Assembly: GCA_035610365.1 (NCBI GenBank)
Contig: CM069435.1
Span: 12,761,123 to 12,825,122, forward strand
Direction of reading: 5' to 3'
Length of the DNA stretch: 64,000 nucleotides
Source: Aquatica leii
Taxonomy: Eukaryota > Arthropoda > Insecta > Coleoptera > Lampyridae
Positions 23,295-34,661 of this stretch are shown one piece after another. The position numbers and the translations under genes were made by a program. The notes beneath the pieces are model-generated. The model worked only from the letters and a program-made list of their open reading frames with translations. It was not told the DNA's origin and searched no databases. Positions within the stretch are counted from its first letter, which is position 1, and every line of letters starts with the position of its first letter.

Positions 23295-24700
23295 CGTCGT
23301 TCGATTACGTAGTTGGCATGGGGTCCCTGGTTTTGGACCTTGTTCCTGGCTGTGGTAACACGTGGGGTTTTAGTGACTTCCCGTTGCTCCTCTGGTACCT
23401 TTATCGTCAAGTGGGTACGCGTGCAGATGACTTGGTCTCCGGCAGCGGTGTGGTCGGGCGGCGGAAGGGGTGGTGCCTCATCTTCGCTCTCCGGTGGAGT
23501 CGCTTGAGGTTGCCTGGACAGGTGGTCAGACGGTTCCTCTTCTTGGCCGTCGACACTAAGCGCTTGGAGTTTCGTCTCAGCTTCGGCAGGCGGAACGTGC
23601 GGGATTACGTCAGTTTCGACAGCCGCAGCGCTGATCGTTTCTATTTCTCCTGTTTGTTCCCAGTGAACGGTGCGACGGACGTCAGTGCCGTAATGCGTGC
23701 GCCGGCGGCCAAAATCCATGACGGCATCTTCTTGTCGTAACCAGTCTTGTCCGAGGACGAGTGGCGAAACGAGAGCGTCGACGGCGAGGGCTCTGCACAC
23801 GCTGGCGTATAAAATTGTGGGTGGCCCCGGAGTCGAAGATGGCTTCTGCTTCTCGGTCCTCGATGATCACTTTCGTTCTGGGCAGGTTTTGGCGGACGTT
23901 TACCGCGTTTAGAGACGGAGCGTTGTTGTATCTTTTTAATTCGTTTCTCAGAGCTTGCCTCCGTGCTAGTTCTGGGCCGTCCCGATTGAAATTGTGCTCG
24001 GGGCAGTACTGGCATCGGGGCAGCTGTGGTTTGACCGGTCGGTCGGTGGCCAGTGTCGGTCGGAGCTCGGTTGTTTTTATATTCCTTAATGCGGCTTCTA
24101 CCGTTGTGGCTTTCTTCACTAATGCCAACAGGTTGACCGGAGTGCCGTCAATAAAATGTAGTTGTACCGCCGGTTGTAACTGGCTGATGTACATCGCAAT
24201 ATCGTTTGCGGGGTTGATACCCAGGCGCCTCGCAAGTTTCCTTTTCCTTTCGAGGAATTCGGCCGCTGGTTCGCCTTGACTCTGCTTCTTCCCGTAGTAT
24301 TGGCTTTTTAGCTGGTTACGGGCGGCGACGTCGTCATATTCGGCGCGCAGCAGTTCAGCGAATTCTTCCACCGTCGCCGTCGTGGCGAAGCTGGCATAAG
24401 TTTTCCACCATTTTGCGGCGGCGTCGCGCAGGCAGCTGGCGGCTATCTTCAGCTTCTTTTCGTCGGTGTTTGCTTCCTCCAGAAGCGGCTCGATTTCTTG
24501 TAGGAACTTGTCGGGGTCCTCTAGCTGTGTCCCTTTAAAGACGGGCGTTTCTTTTTCTTCTGGCCAGAAGGCGGCGAGGCGTCGCAGCATCTCGTGTGCT
24601 TCTTCTGACGTAAGCTTCTTTTCTTTCTTGCATTGTTGGGCGCCACTGGACGTAAGTGCGCCGTCGTCCAGTACGGTTGCTCGAGTATTAACCGGCATTC
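23295..24700 (-). mobile_element. Ty3/gypsy gag-protease fragment
   Basis: A 338-codon open frame (24698-23682) begins MPVNTRATVLDDG. It contains a gag core with FWPEEKETPVF, DPDKFLQEIEPLLEEA, AAKWWKTYA, EFLERKRKLARRLGI and a CQYCPEHN remnant of a zinc finger, then a retropepsin active site DSGATHNFI near residue 290. A frame shift just downstream breaks the protease. The next frame continues SPLVLGQDWLRQED and an acidic, proline-rich linker to about 23300. No RT or integrase follows. The sequence is clearly richer in GC than the host DNA and the gag frame is intact, which suggests a more recent arrival. It sits antisense inside the non-LTR element. Confidence 0.88.
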
Positions 24701-24803
24701 TTCCTTTCGCTCGTCGGAGGCGGGTTCCTCGTGGATTGCAGCTCGTTGCTCGCTACTTCGGATTTTTTCTTCGAAGTTAGGCCCCACGTTCCGGGCCGCC
24801 AAT

Positions 24804-25261
24804 TGTTACCGTGGAGCCGGGGGAAGGCGTCGCGACGTCGGCGTCGGTGTCTTCCGGACTCGGTATGTGGTACGCGTAATACCGTTTTATCGCGATTTAG
24901 GAAACACAACACCCAAGTCTAGCAGAATGCAAGTTTATTTAATATATATTACAATAACGTTGTGAACTAACAATAATATTTACAAATTTAACTATATACA
25001 TTCGCCGTTACAAGGGTACCTAAACCGCGCTCTCGAGTATTGCAAGCTGGTTGGTGATCCTCCAGACTCAGAGGATCATTAAGCGAAGGAGTCTTTCCGC
25101 GCCAACCAGTCAAGCACCTCTCAATCTTGGTCGCTGGAAGCGCCGGTTTTATACACTTTTGCGTAGTTCTTGCGAGACCGCATCCATCGGTGTATTGCGC
25201 CGTGGTTGGTTGTCGCACCGAAGGCCCCTGCGGCGAGCTGGTGACCCTGGTGGGGACAACA
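24804..25261 (-). repeat. gypsy 5' LTR (458 bp)
   Basis: On the minus strand the LTR starts TGTTGTCCCCACC at 25261 and ends GGTAACA at 24804, so it has TGT...ACA ends. TATAAAACC near 25150 is a good promoter box and AATAAA occurs near 24930. It is followed by ATTGGCGGCCCGGAAC, a plausible primer-binding region, and then the gag leader. No partner 3' LTR is present. Confidence 0.8.
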
Positions 25262-26479
25262 GCTTGACAAAACAAGGTCGCGCACCAGAAGACTATTTAT
25301 TACAGCAAAAAAAAGCGGAGACTGGGGTGAATACAAAACCAGCCTCACAAGATACAACAATGCCATTAAAAAGGCAAAGAGAGACTTGTGGAGAAGGTAC
25401 TGTAGGGACGTAGAAAACGAACCTACTAAATCTCGACTCCAAAAAGCTCTGAGCAAAGACCGCACTGGAAACATTGGTTCTTTGCTAACCTAAAACGAAA
25501 AGTTTACAGACTCGGTTGAAGGTACTTTGCAAGAACTACTGCAAAAACACTTACCGGTAGGTACCAAACAGACGGGCACTCAAGAGGAACTGGGACTTAC
25601 CGAGAAAAATAATCAATCCTAAAAACCTAGAATGGGGAGTCAATACGTTTAAACCTTTCAGTCTCCAGGAGCCGATGCAATTTATCGCATCGTGCTGCAA
25701 AGAGGATTTGCTGCTCTTCGAAACGCTGTATGCGAAATTCTCAAAGCCAGCTTAGCACTTTCGCACATACCAAACAGCTGGCGGATTGTCAAGGTGATAT
25801 TTATTCCAAAGCCAGGGAGATCTACGTACGCCGACAGGTATATACGGGACGGGGCACTAAAGGCTTTGTCTCTGCACCGAAACCAGTATGCTATTACCAA
25901 TCTGGAAAATCTTGCAAACTAGCAATTCACCTAGTAACCAGATGCGAAAATGCAATCCATTACAACGATATTGCATTAGGTGTTTTCCTAGATATTAAAG
26001 GAGCATTTGACAATACTACCTTTACCTCAATTGCAAGTGCACTAAACACCGTCGAAAAATAGTGCAAAAAATAAAGACTATCAGTTAACCCAACTAAGAC
26101 AGCAATTGTTCCGTTTACCAAAAGACGGATAACATAAAACTACCCACGATGTATGGAGTTACGCTCTCGATGACAAAAGAAGTCAAATATCTGGGACTTA
26201 CTCTTGATACTAGACTGACCTTCAATGCTTATCTAGAAAAAGCCACAACGAAGGCCATCAGGGTTTTTAATACAACCAAACGGATGGTCGGGCACACATG
26301 GGGATTGAAACTCACAATGGCCAAATGGTTATATACTATGGTAACAAGACCCATCATCACATACGGCGCGCCACCATTATGACACTTCAACTAAAACGTT
26401 TGATTCGTATTGCCACGCTGAAAACTTTTCAATTTTTGGGGTTTATAACTAGTAAACTAGTTTTCATGTCATTTGGAGT

Positions 26480-26635
26480 TAAGGACTATTCCACTCTAAC
26501 CTTTTAGTTGGCCTGAAGAAGTGCACGCCTGATTGCACGAAACGTCGCCATAAAAAAATCTTAAGTGGTTTAATTTGCCCCTCCTAGTGAAGAATATTCT
26601 ACAACCTATACATTTATAATGTCTTTCGCTGTTGT
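26480..26635 (+). mobile_element. Penelope-type terminal repeat fragment
   Basis: This short non-coding segment lies between the 3' end of the non-LTR element and the copia gag. It is recognised from the CTGAAGA...GAAACGTC motif and the following tract of A residues. No Penelope coding sequence is adjacent. Confidence 0.4.
26508..26550 (+). ncRNA. hammerhead-like motif, best-formed copy
   Basis: TGGC (stem I) is followed by CTGAAGA at 26513-26519, a perfect GTGCA/TGCAC stem II (26521-26525 and 26534-26538) with an 8-nt loop, GAAAC, GTC and GCCA (stem I partner). This is the layout of minimal type I hammerhead ribozymes known from Penelope-like retroelements, with a stem III reduced to AC/GT. 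The core has CTGAAGA instead of CTGATGA, so activity is uncertain. Confidence 0.5.
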
Positions 26636-27025
26636 TTTTGTCGGATTTTCCGAAATCACCTTTAACACATTCGCTTGTTCTAATAACAATTTTATCCTTA
26701 ATTCCCAATTAGAATATCCAGTCCCATCAAATTGTTTAATATTTAGTAATTTTTGATTTCCAGTTGCCATTTTAAACAATTTTATTGCACAGTTTTAAAA
26801 CTTTTTAAATTACGATTTTCCATAACCACATCTATTTACATTAACAATTTCCGTCAAACAATCTCACAATTACCTCTGGGCCCATAACCTATTGATTAAT
26901 TGGCTTTAACTAATATATTAAATTTGATGAATCGTGTATTAAATTGAAATAAAAATGGGTTACAACATACACCGTTACAAGCAAAACTTAATTCTTAATT
27001 ATTTATATGAATAAATTTTTGCATA
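26636..27025 (-). mobile_element. Ty1/copia element, 5' part (LTR remnant, PBS, gag start)
   Basis: Gag starts at 26770 on the minus strand with ATG and reads MATGNQKLLNIKQFDGTGYS, then WELRIK, as copia-type gag proteins do, and is broken by 26640. Upstream, GGTTATGGGCCCAGAGG at about 26875-26891 matches the copia-type primer-binding site for an initiator tRNA fragment. Before it, 26905-27020 repeats the 3' LTR at 21457-21583. The outer part of this LTR is missing. Together with 21457-22385 it forms one copia copy whose protease-integrase-RT interior is lost. It ends only about 15-20 bp after the RAD50-a stop codon. Confidence 0.8.
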
Positions 27026-27040
27026 TACAATAAACAGGCT

Positions 27041-30000
27041 TCACAAATCATATTCCTTAGTAACTACCGAATTTCCATTTTCATTTCTTGTAACTTTCCA
27101 AAAGTAATCGACCTTATCTACATGCTTCAGTGCTCTGAGAAACTCTTCGTCGTGTGTAATAATTAACAACTGAAAATTTTTTTCTTCTTGCCGAGAATTA
27201 ACAACCCTAGCTAACACAGTGCTTAAACTGTGAATATTCGATCTGTCTAAATTGGTAGTAGGTTCGTCCAATGCGAGAATTCCGCAGTTTTTACTAAAAG
27301 TTTCTGCTAACGCCATTCGAATGACCAAACACGCCAAAACTTTTTGGCCAGCACTGCATCTACCACGCATTTCTATTTCAACATCAGACTTGATCTGCAC
27401 AACTTTGTAATTGTATTTTCGTCTTGATCCCCTGTTTTCTATTTCGTCAATTTGAATTTTGATGTAATCACAATCATTACCTCTATATATGGCCCGCCAT
27501 CGTTTTGCTATTATTTCGTTAATCTGCTTCATACGTTCTTGGTGAAATATTGATACAGTCCTTTCCAAATCCGCTAAGAATACATTCATATTTTTCCAAG
27601 CCTCTTCGGTTACAGTGTACCGAATTAATGCCTCTTTATAGTTTCCATGAGCGTTTTTAAACTCGGTTGATTCTAGTTCAGTTTCGAGTTTATCAATTTC
27701 CTCTTGTAGCGTATCGATCGCACCTATTCTTTGATTTATTTGACTGCTATATAAGTCTCTATCTGATTCAAGACGTTTTTTTTCTTCGAGAATGGTCTCA
27801 TAATTATGATTTTTGATTTTTATCTTCAATATGTCAATTTCTTCTTTCACTGTTTCTTCTTTTTTACGTGTTTCGCGCAAATGCAAATTATCCTTCAAAT
27901 TCCTGAAATCCCGATCTTGATTCGCCAACTGCTTGTTAACTTCAGTAATATCATTCAAAATTTGTTTCTCAGTTTCTTTCAATGTCAAAGTTTTATTTTC
28001 GGAGTCGGTAAGTTCCCTCAACGTGGTTTCAAATCCCTGATCAACGCCGGCCGTCAAGTAACTTTTAGCATCACTTTGTAATTTGTTTATGTTATCTAAA
28101 TATTTTTTATTTGCATACAAGTTGTTTCGTGTATCTTCCAATATTTTCCGATTGGCAACTCTAGCAGATTCTCGGTCACCTTTGATTTTTGCAAGTTCTG
28201 ATTCAAGAAGTTCTAAAGAAATTTCTAAATCCTTAACTTCCTCGTTTAATATATATTCTTTTTGAATTAATTCTCGTTGTAGTTGAAGCTTTTCTTGCAT
28301 TAGTTTTTGAATTTCTAATTTTTCGACGTGCTTCCTTCTCTTTTCGTGCAATTGCTGACAGTTATCGTTATACCGTTTTAGAGTGGTTTGGGATGTTTCG
28401 TATTTTCTGCGCATCTTCAATAACAATAATTTATTTTCTTGTAACGCCTCATCAATTTGTTGCCAAGATTTTTTTGATGGAGCCTATAGTAATATAATAA
28501 TAATGGAAAATACTATAAATAACTTATACTTACTTGTACAATTTGACTTTTTAGCTTAATAATTCGTTGCTTAGAATTATTTATTTCAACTTGCTGTTGA
28601 TCAATCAATGCCGCATCGCTAATTACTTTATTACAAATGTCGACGATTTTTTGTAAATTATTGAACTGTTTTTCAAGATCGTTCAGTTCCTTTTCAACTC
28701 TTTCACACTCACTTTCCAGAGAATTTTTTTCTTCTTTAGTGTTAGGTATTATATCCTCTTCAAGTTCAGATATTCTATCATTAACAGGCTTTAATTGTAT
28801 AGTCATGGAGTATTGTTCTTCTTTAAGCTTTAGGTTTTCTGTAACCTCCTGTAAGTGTTTGGGAATATCTGCAATCCTGAGTTGAATATTGCGAATAATT
28901 TCGTTGGTAGCAGATTGTTGTTGCGTAAAGTCTGTTTTGCATAAAGGACAGCATGGTTCTTCCTTTTGAAAATCAGACACAAATTTTTCGTACATAATTT
29001 TTTCGGAACTAAGTAAACCTTCACGTTTTCGCAAGTTATCTATTACCTGCCAAAGTTCAGTACATTCTGTTTCAAGCGGTTTGTTTTGACACACATCGAA
29101 AACTTTTCGTTTACTATACTCCAATTCTTTTTCTAAAGATCGTAATTTATCTTTTTGAGAACGGCATTTAGATTCCTTAGTAGTAGTCTCTTTTTGCTTT
29201 ATAGTTATCTCTTTCTTAATAGTTGCCAATTCATTCGTTTTTCTTTGTTTAAACTTTTCAATTTCGTTTTTTATAAATCCTGGACTGGGAAGCTTATCTC
29301 CAAAAATTGTGTTTAAATTTTCAGAATGTGTGTCTTGCAATCTATGGATCTCAGCTTCGCGTTTGTCTATATCACATTTTTGTTTTTCTAATTCAGCTTC
29401 AGCCACGTTATTATTCAACAATAATCTATGTTCTTGTTCAAGAACCTCGATGTCTTCTTCAAACTTACGAATCTGTTGTTTGTCGCTGTCTAATTTTTTA
29501 CTGACCGCTTCGGGGTCGAACGAATCGTTCAACTTCTTCAAATCCGCTTCGATACCAATAATTTCCAATTGCAAAGACTTTAATTGTTCGTCAGAGTAGT
29601 CTACCTTTTTCAATTGACTGTTAATATCGTTATTTTGATTTTTTATATCACTGATTTGTTGATGTTTAGAAGATATTTCGTATTTTGCTTTAGCAATCTT
29701 ATCACCACTAATCTCTATCTGTTCTTGTAGTTCTTTTTCGTCTTGATCAAACTCACTAACTAGATTTTGAAATGTAGCTTCCGCTTGCACAATGCTTGTT
29801 TGAAGAATATTTATAGCTTCTAGTACTCTTTCGTCATAATCCAGCGCTGGAACGACTTCCTTTAGTTCTGACGCTGCTTTTGTAATTCTATCATTACGTT
29901 CCGATAACGTACTTTCGTGTTGTGTTTTAGCGGCTTGCAATTCAAAAAGTTTAATTTGAGCCTTATAGATTGAATCTCTCAATTGATTTTGTTCTAATTC

Positions 30001-31002
30001 AACCTTTCCTTTTTCATTTTCGTAGGATTTTAACTGATTTTTTAACTGTTCGGAATTTCTTTCGAACGATTCCATTTCATTCTGCAATTTTTGATCTGAT
30101 CCGCGAAACTCGCTTATCATGTTATCCAAAATATTTTTCTGTTGGTCGGCTAAGGCGTTTTTTAGAGTTTCCTTTTCAGTATAAGAACTTTTTAATTCTC
30201 TAAGACTATTCTGTAAATCGCAGATTTCTTGTAAACGATTTTCGCATGATACAACGCGGTCTTGATTCTCTTTAATTGTCTTTTCTAATGTTTCCTTTTT
30301 TTCTTTTTTCTCATTCGAATCAGATTTTTTGCTGTCCGCGTAGCATTTTTTCTGTTTTAGTTTTTCAATACTTGAAGCTTGCTCTCCCATATCACTTTTT
30401 GCTTTTTTTATAAGTTCCACAATAATATCAACGCAATTGTCGTATTCGGTGCAACCAAATATTTCATCAAATTTTTCTTTAAGCTTTTTGGGCTCTTCTA
30501 AAGGCCACGCTGCATCTTCTTGGTGACAAAATATCACGTTATTGAGAATAGCTTTAGACACTCCTAAAATTTCACAAACTTCTTTTTCGGTATCAGTGTT
30601 ATTTGATATAATCGTGGTAAATGTGCCATCTGGGTTTTCTTTTTTGAGAGTACTGTCTAATCGTTCAAACGAAAGTCTTGCTCCTTTGTTGTGTACTTTC
30701 ACAGACTTAGTTACTATAAACTTATTTTTATTGGCATCGACGATAGAAAGACATACTTGTCCTTTAGCGGAAGTTTTGTCCGATAATTTAGGATCATTGA
30801 CAAAGCCTTGACCCTTGTTACTACCTCCGGGTAAATCGCCGGAAAGAGCATATTTTAAAGCTTCTATTATTGTAGTTTTCCCACAACCGTTTTCTCCTAA
30901 AAAGAGCGTTAGTGGTGATGCAAATTGAATTGTTTGTTTATCTTCTTCCTCTGGTGTAAAACTTCTTAAACCAAATAACGTAAGTTCTTCAACTGTGGCC
31001 AT
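27041..31002 (-). CDS. RAD50: RAD50 copy a, DNA repair SMC-like ATPase
   Basis: Two exons (31002-28534 and 28483-27041; a 50-bp GTAAGT...ATAG intron) encode 1303 residues, near the usual 1310. The N-terminal ATPase half has Walker A GENGCGKT at residues 36-43 and the Q-loop stretch VIFCHQED near 160. Long coiled coils surround a zinc hook CPLC at 685-688. The C-terminal half has the signature RGRCSAGQKVLA near 1195 and Walker B with D-loop LALDEPTTNLD near 1225, then LLIITHDEEF. RAD50 forms the MRE11-RAD50-NBS1 complex that tethers and processes double-strand breaks in the nucleus. Start chosen at MATVEE, conserved in both copies; a splice acceptor lies about 5 bp upstream, so a 5' UTR exon is likely. 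No disabling change is seen. A second intact copy lies at 43064-47038. Confidence 0.97.
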
Positions 31003-31082
31003 TATATCTGCAAAAAAAACCAGGTTTAATGCAAACGTAAACGCATGTTGATCCAGGAAGTTAGTTACCGAATAGAACACAA

Positions 31083-31214
31083 AAAATAAGTATGGAAATT
31101 TTAACGGACAAAAAGAGGAGAGATTTGACCGATTTTAAAGAATGCAAAAAACATCCATCAGTCGTATTAAAAAGGCGTCCGAAACATATCAATATGAAAA
31201 AGTTGTTTAACTAA
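31083..31214 (+). pseudogene. remnant of CC2D2A exon 2 upstream of RAD50-a
   Basis: The 17-mer GACCGATTTTAAAGAAT occurs here and in CC2D2A exon 2 (47450-47466). The preceding bases also align (TATGGAAATTTTAACGGAC here, TACGGAAATTTCATCGGAC at 47419-47437). The position and orientation relative to RAD50-a match CC2D2A relative to RAD50-b, after a deletion of about 300 bp. The CC2D2A frame stays open here from an ATG at 31092 to a stop at 31212, 40 codons, sharing TDFKE with the parent. The rest of CC2D2A is absent. It is best read as the end of a duplicated block; whether it is transcribed is unknown. Confidence 0.7.
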
Positions 31215-31919
31215 GGTTTAAAAATTGTTGCACACACTAAGGTCTAATGGAGGCACAGAAGAAACGCTAAAACGCACCTTCTTTCGGTATGGGCACAGAC
31301 TACCAAGGCAGTGCCACCGGCACAACAATCCGCAGTGCGACAATACAAGATCGTACTTGCCACCGGACATCAATTTCATAGACTGGATGACTATACATAA
31401 GCAGCACTAGCAATGACAAGAAGAAATATGCTTACAAAGCCGAAAACCTGAAAGCCCGATACTCAGGCAAAAACATTCTAATTTATAAAACGTCTACAAT
31501 ACCTAGCACAAACAGCATTTACCAGAGACACTACTCAGCTCCATTTGTTCTCGTCATCTACCAGCGAACATCCAAGCTACCCACAAGTCAATCACCGTTA
31601 GGAAAGTAGCCGAACTTACCGATGCAATACTTAAGCCGACACCAACACCGAAGCAAAGGACTCCCAAAAGCTTCATGCGCTAGCTTTCCTGAAAAACACT
31701 ACTACAAAACGAGTACTACAACGACGTTGTAGGAAACCATACACCGCGATCGAGCAAATTAATTGTACATTGACAAACTACCTCCTATCATTTCACTCCT
31801 CTTCGTGTAGGTTCAGAATTAGTGGTTACGAAGACAACCTCATTTTTTTTAATTGCAACGACTACGCAGGGACCTGGACCGGACCGAAATAAAACCGAAA
31901 ACTAAACCAAAACGTAATA
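31215..31919. other. unassigned stretch between RAD50-a and a Penelope-like element
   Basis: No coding sequence is recognised on either strand. Codon-like stretches exist (for example 31225-31410) but match no family I can name, and stops are frequent. Probably decayed mobile DNA. Confidence 0.4.
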
Positions 31920-33660
31920 GCGAAGGCTTCCACGGCCGGAATCTATACTAACATTAGAATGTCTTCCGGGTTTGGACCGTGCCATTGTTGTTGTAACCCA
32001 AGTTGCCAACGTTTCGCCCACTTTCGTGAGGGGCTTGATCAGGGCGTGAGATAAATCGCAAAACTCAAACAAGCAACCGAAATCTAACTAAGAAGTTCTC
32101 AAAAGTTAGGTTGTCCACTTGTAAAACAAGCCATAATCTAAACTCTGAAAAGGTAAGAAAGAAAACGATAACTTGAGAAAGCAAACGAAAATCTAACAAA
32201 GAACCACTACCGAGTTAGGTAATCAACTTGTGAACCAAGCCAGATTCTAAACTAGGTAGAAGTGACTTAAGAAGAAATAGTCTCCGTATTTAAAGGAAAA
32301 TGATCGTCACGGTTGGTTAAGCTCGACTCTGATTGGGTTACGGTTGCTAGGGGGCGTGTTTTTGATAAATGACTAATAACCGGAAACCAAAGAGAAGATA
32401 GTTCGAAACCATGATCGCGATTGAAGTTATTGGGGTGTTTGATGATTTCTATGCTTTCTCGGAATTTCCTGTTGAAAAAGAATGGAGATTTGGCAATCAA
32501 CGAAACATTATCAAAATCTATCTTGTGACCTGTAGTAAAATAATGTTCAGCAACCACAGACTTAGAAATATACCTTGTCCTTATACAACGATCATGTTCT
32601 GAAATGCGAGTAATGACGGAACGACCGGTTTCACCAATGTAGACTAAACCACATGAACAAGGAATTTGGTATACACCTTGAGATGAAAGTGTAAAAAATT
32701 TGTCTTTGGGAGACGGAAGAATCTGAGAGATTTTGTCTGTCGAGTTGAAGATGGGTTTAATACCATTCTTACGAAGCAGTTTCTCCATTTGATCTGTAAC
32801 CTTGTGAATGTAGGGTAAAAAGGCCAATTTCGGGTTGCATTCGGGAGTAGAAACCATTGTTCACTAAGGTTCTAGTAAGATGACGGAGTTCCGAGTCTAG
32901 ATTCTCAGGTTGGCAAATAGAAAAGGCACGATGAACCAAAGATTCAATAACAGAACTTTTTTGTGCAGGATGATGATGAGACGAAGCGTGAAGGTATCTG
33001 TCCGTATGGGTGGGTTTGCAATAAACAGAATGGCCCAGAAGTCCGTCGGGCTCACGAGTCACAAGAACGTCAAGAAATGGAAGACTTTCGATTTTCATGG
33101 TAAATTTGATATCTAAGTGTTGATTGTTAAGATGATCGAGAAACTTAGACAATTCCAGATGACCATGAGACCAAACAATAAACGTGTCGTCAACATACCT
33201 AAACCACACTTTAGGTTTTAATATTGATGATTCCAAAGCAACCGTTTCAAAAGATTCCATAAAAATGTTAGCTACAACAGGTGATAGAGGAGAACCCATA
33301 GCAGCACCAGAAACTTGTTCGTAAAACTTGTTATCAAATTGGAAGTAAGTAGAGGATAGACACTTATCAATAAGAGGAGTTAACTTCTTAATGACGGTTG
33401 TCAATTTATCTAGTTTGGTCCTCACCTCAGAACAGGAATCGGTCCTCTCTAAGGGTTTGAATTTTGCGATTACTCCCAAACGTATTCCTAAAGAAGATAT
33501 TTTATGTGCTGTTGAGTCTTCTATAAGACATCTTCCTTGCCACATCTCAGATCCCATTCGTATTAACACTGGCAAAATCCCTGAATCATCAAGTAACTTC
33601 GGTTACAACAACAACGACACGGTCCAAAACCGGAAGACAATCTAATGTTAGTACAAACCA
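31920..33660 (-). mobile_element. Penelope-like element 1 (RT and GIY-YIG endonuclease), rearranged
   Basis: On the minus strand a reverse transcriptase segment (from about 33400) reads KFYEQVSGAAMGSPLSPVVA, WFRYVDDTFIVW with the catalytic YVDD, and FLDVLVTREPDGLLGHSVY. A one-base frame shift near 32850 leads into an endonuclease with LAFLPYIHKVTDQMEKLLRK, GVYQIPCSCGLVYIGETGRS (GIY-YIG) and IEIIKHPNNFNRDHGFELSS. The N-terminal part instead lies on the plus strand at 33391-33560 (VLSKGLNFAITPKRIPKED). That is an internal inversion with the finger region missing. The 3' flank at 31955-32010 is present again, inverted, at 33600-33650. Confidence 0.88.
32005..32045 (-). ncRNA. hammerhead-like motif in Penelope-like element 1
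   Basis: Minus strand: GCC, CTGATCA, A, a GCCC/GGGC stem II with an 11-nt loop, GAAAC, GTT, GGC. Stems I and II pair fully. It sits in the 3' flank of the element, where family hammerheads are known to lie. Confidence 0.5.
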
Positions 33661-34661
33661 AAACGCCTCATTGTTTCGAGGCCAATCATAGACCGTTCTA
33701 AAGAAAACGTTCAGCATAGAACGTTGGTTTTAAATCAATCTTAGATCTATTACATACATTAATCACATTTAACTACTTTACAGCACAATCAAGGAGGGAT
33801 GGTAATACTTGAGCAGTTCGAATTCACCGGAGAAAATCGTTAGTAATATAAGCAAGGCATTTCATGCATAGCAAAACGTGGAATTAAGTTGAATAAAACT
33901 AAAATATACCTACACAAAAATCTCCGAAGGTTCCGTTTAGAATCACAAAAACAACATACGTACTGAAACTATACGTAGATGACGTAAACAAAGAAAGATG
34001 CACGTAAGCTCAAAATCGATATCAAATATTCATTAATACAGATTAAATCAAAAATTAAGATAAAGTAATAATTACAATATCTTTTAACAAAATTACAACA
34101 AAAATGTACTACAAGAGAGAAAGAAAAATATAATAATAAAACACTGAAATAATTCATTTGTATTAAGTGAACAAAAAGAACATGCATCAACTTAAGTGTT
34201 AGAATAAAATTGTTTTAGTATAAAATTTACTCTCTGTACGCCCACTTTTCGTTTCTGGGGTAGGGATGTAATATTTTAAAAAACACGATTTTATTCTTTC
34301 GGTAAAGTTTGAAGAACGCAGACATCGTCTAGCGTTGTGTACGCCCAACATGGCTTCCATCGTTAAGTGTTTCACGCACACCTATGTGCATATGAATTAT
34401 AATATTGTTGCGATCTATTGAAGGTCTTTATTACTTATTTCTTGTATTGTGGTTTAATTTGATTTTTTTGTAATTGTCTGTAGCGATTTTCCATACCTCC
34501 TCCCGTGTTCGTTATCTATAGAGTTGATAAGCACATGTTGCAACTGGAAAATTTCCATGATAACGTAACGTCATTGGAGTTTACACCGCCTACACTTTGG
34601 AGGGGTTGAATACAATTATCATCATATATTGGAGAAAACAATTACCGAATTTGCAAAGTTA
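33661..34661. other. AT-rich gene-free stretch
   Basis: No supported coding sequence. A short run at about 33935-33990 could be a much-decayed reverse transcriptase (LYVDD-like) but is too short to claim. Part of 34600-34660 resembles 60040-60090 and may belong to the dispersed repeat described at 35056. Confidence 0.35.

Larger units (their letters stand above)
22386..26390 (+). mobile_element. non-LTR retrotransposon (GC-richer, endonuclease and RT), interrupted
   Basis: The endonuclease is visible at 22905-23260 with FIIGSGYLPYDQTGSPPPEE, LILRCDANAHHTLWGSTN and, near 23228, EPSLSDHRYIRLNLES. Reading resumes after a gypsy insertion at 25265 with IKKAKRDLWRRYCRDVENEP and SRLQKALSKDRTG. RT pieces follow: a PGADAIYRIVLQRG block at about 25668, LSHIPNSWRIVKVIFIPKPG, DRYIRDGALKALSLHRNQY, ALGVFLDIKGAFDNT at about 25972 and VKYLGLTLDTRLTFN near 26180. 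The catalytic F/YADD segment and neighbouring sequence are deleted around 26060. The lineage resembles jockey/LOA-type elements common in insects. Base composition is richer in GC than the flanking DNA. Confidence 0.8.

Noticed and set aside
23313..24922. Plus-strand open frames up to 172 codons
   Set aside because: They are shadows of the GC-rich minus-strand gypsy gag-protease and its LTR.
28484..28533. RAD50-a as two separate genes
   Set aside because: The break is a 50-bp intron with GTAAGT donor and ATAG acceptor, phase 0, at the same site as in RAD50-b.
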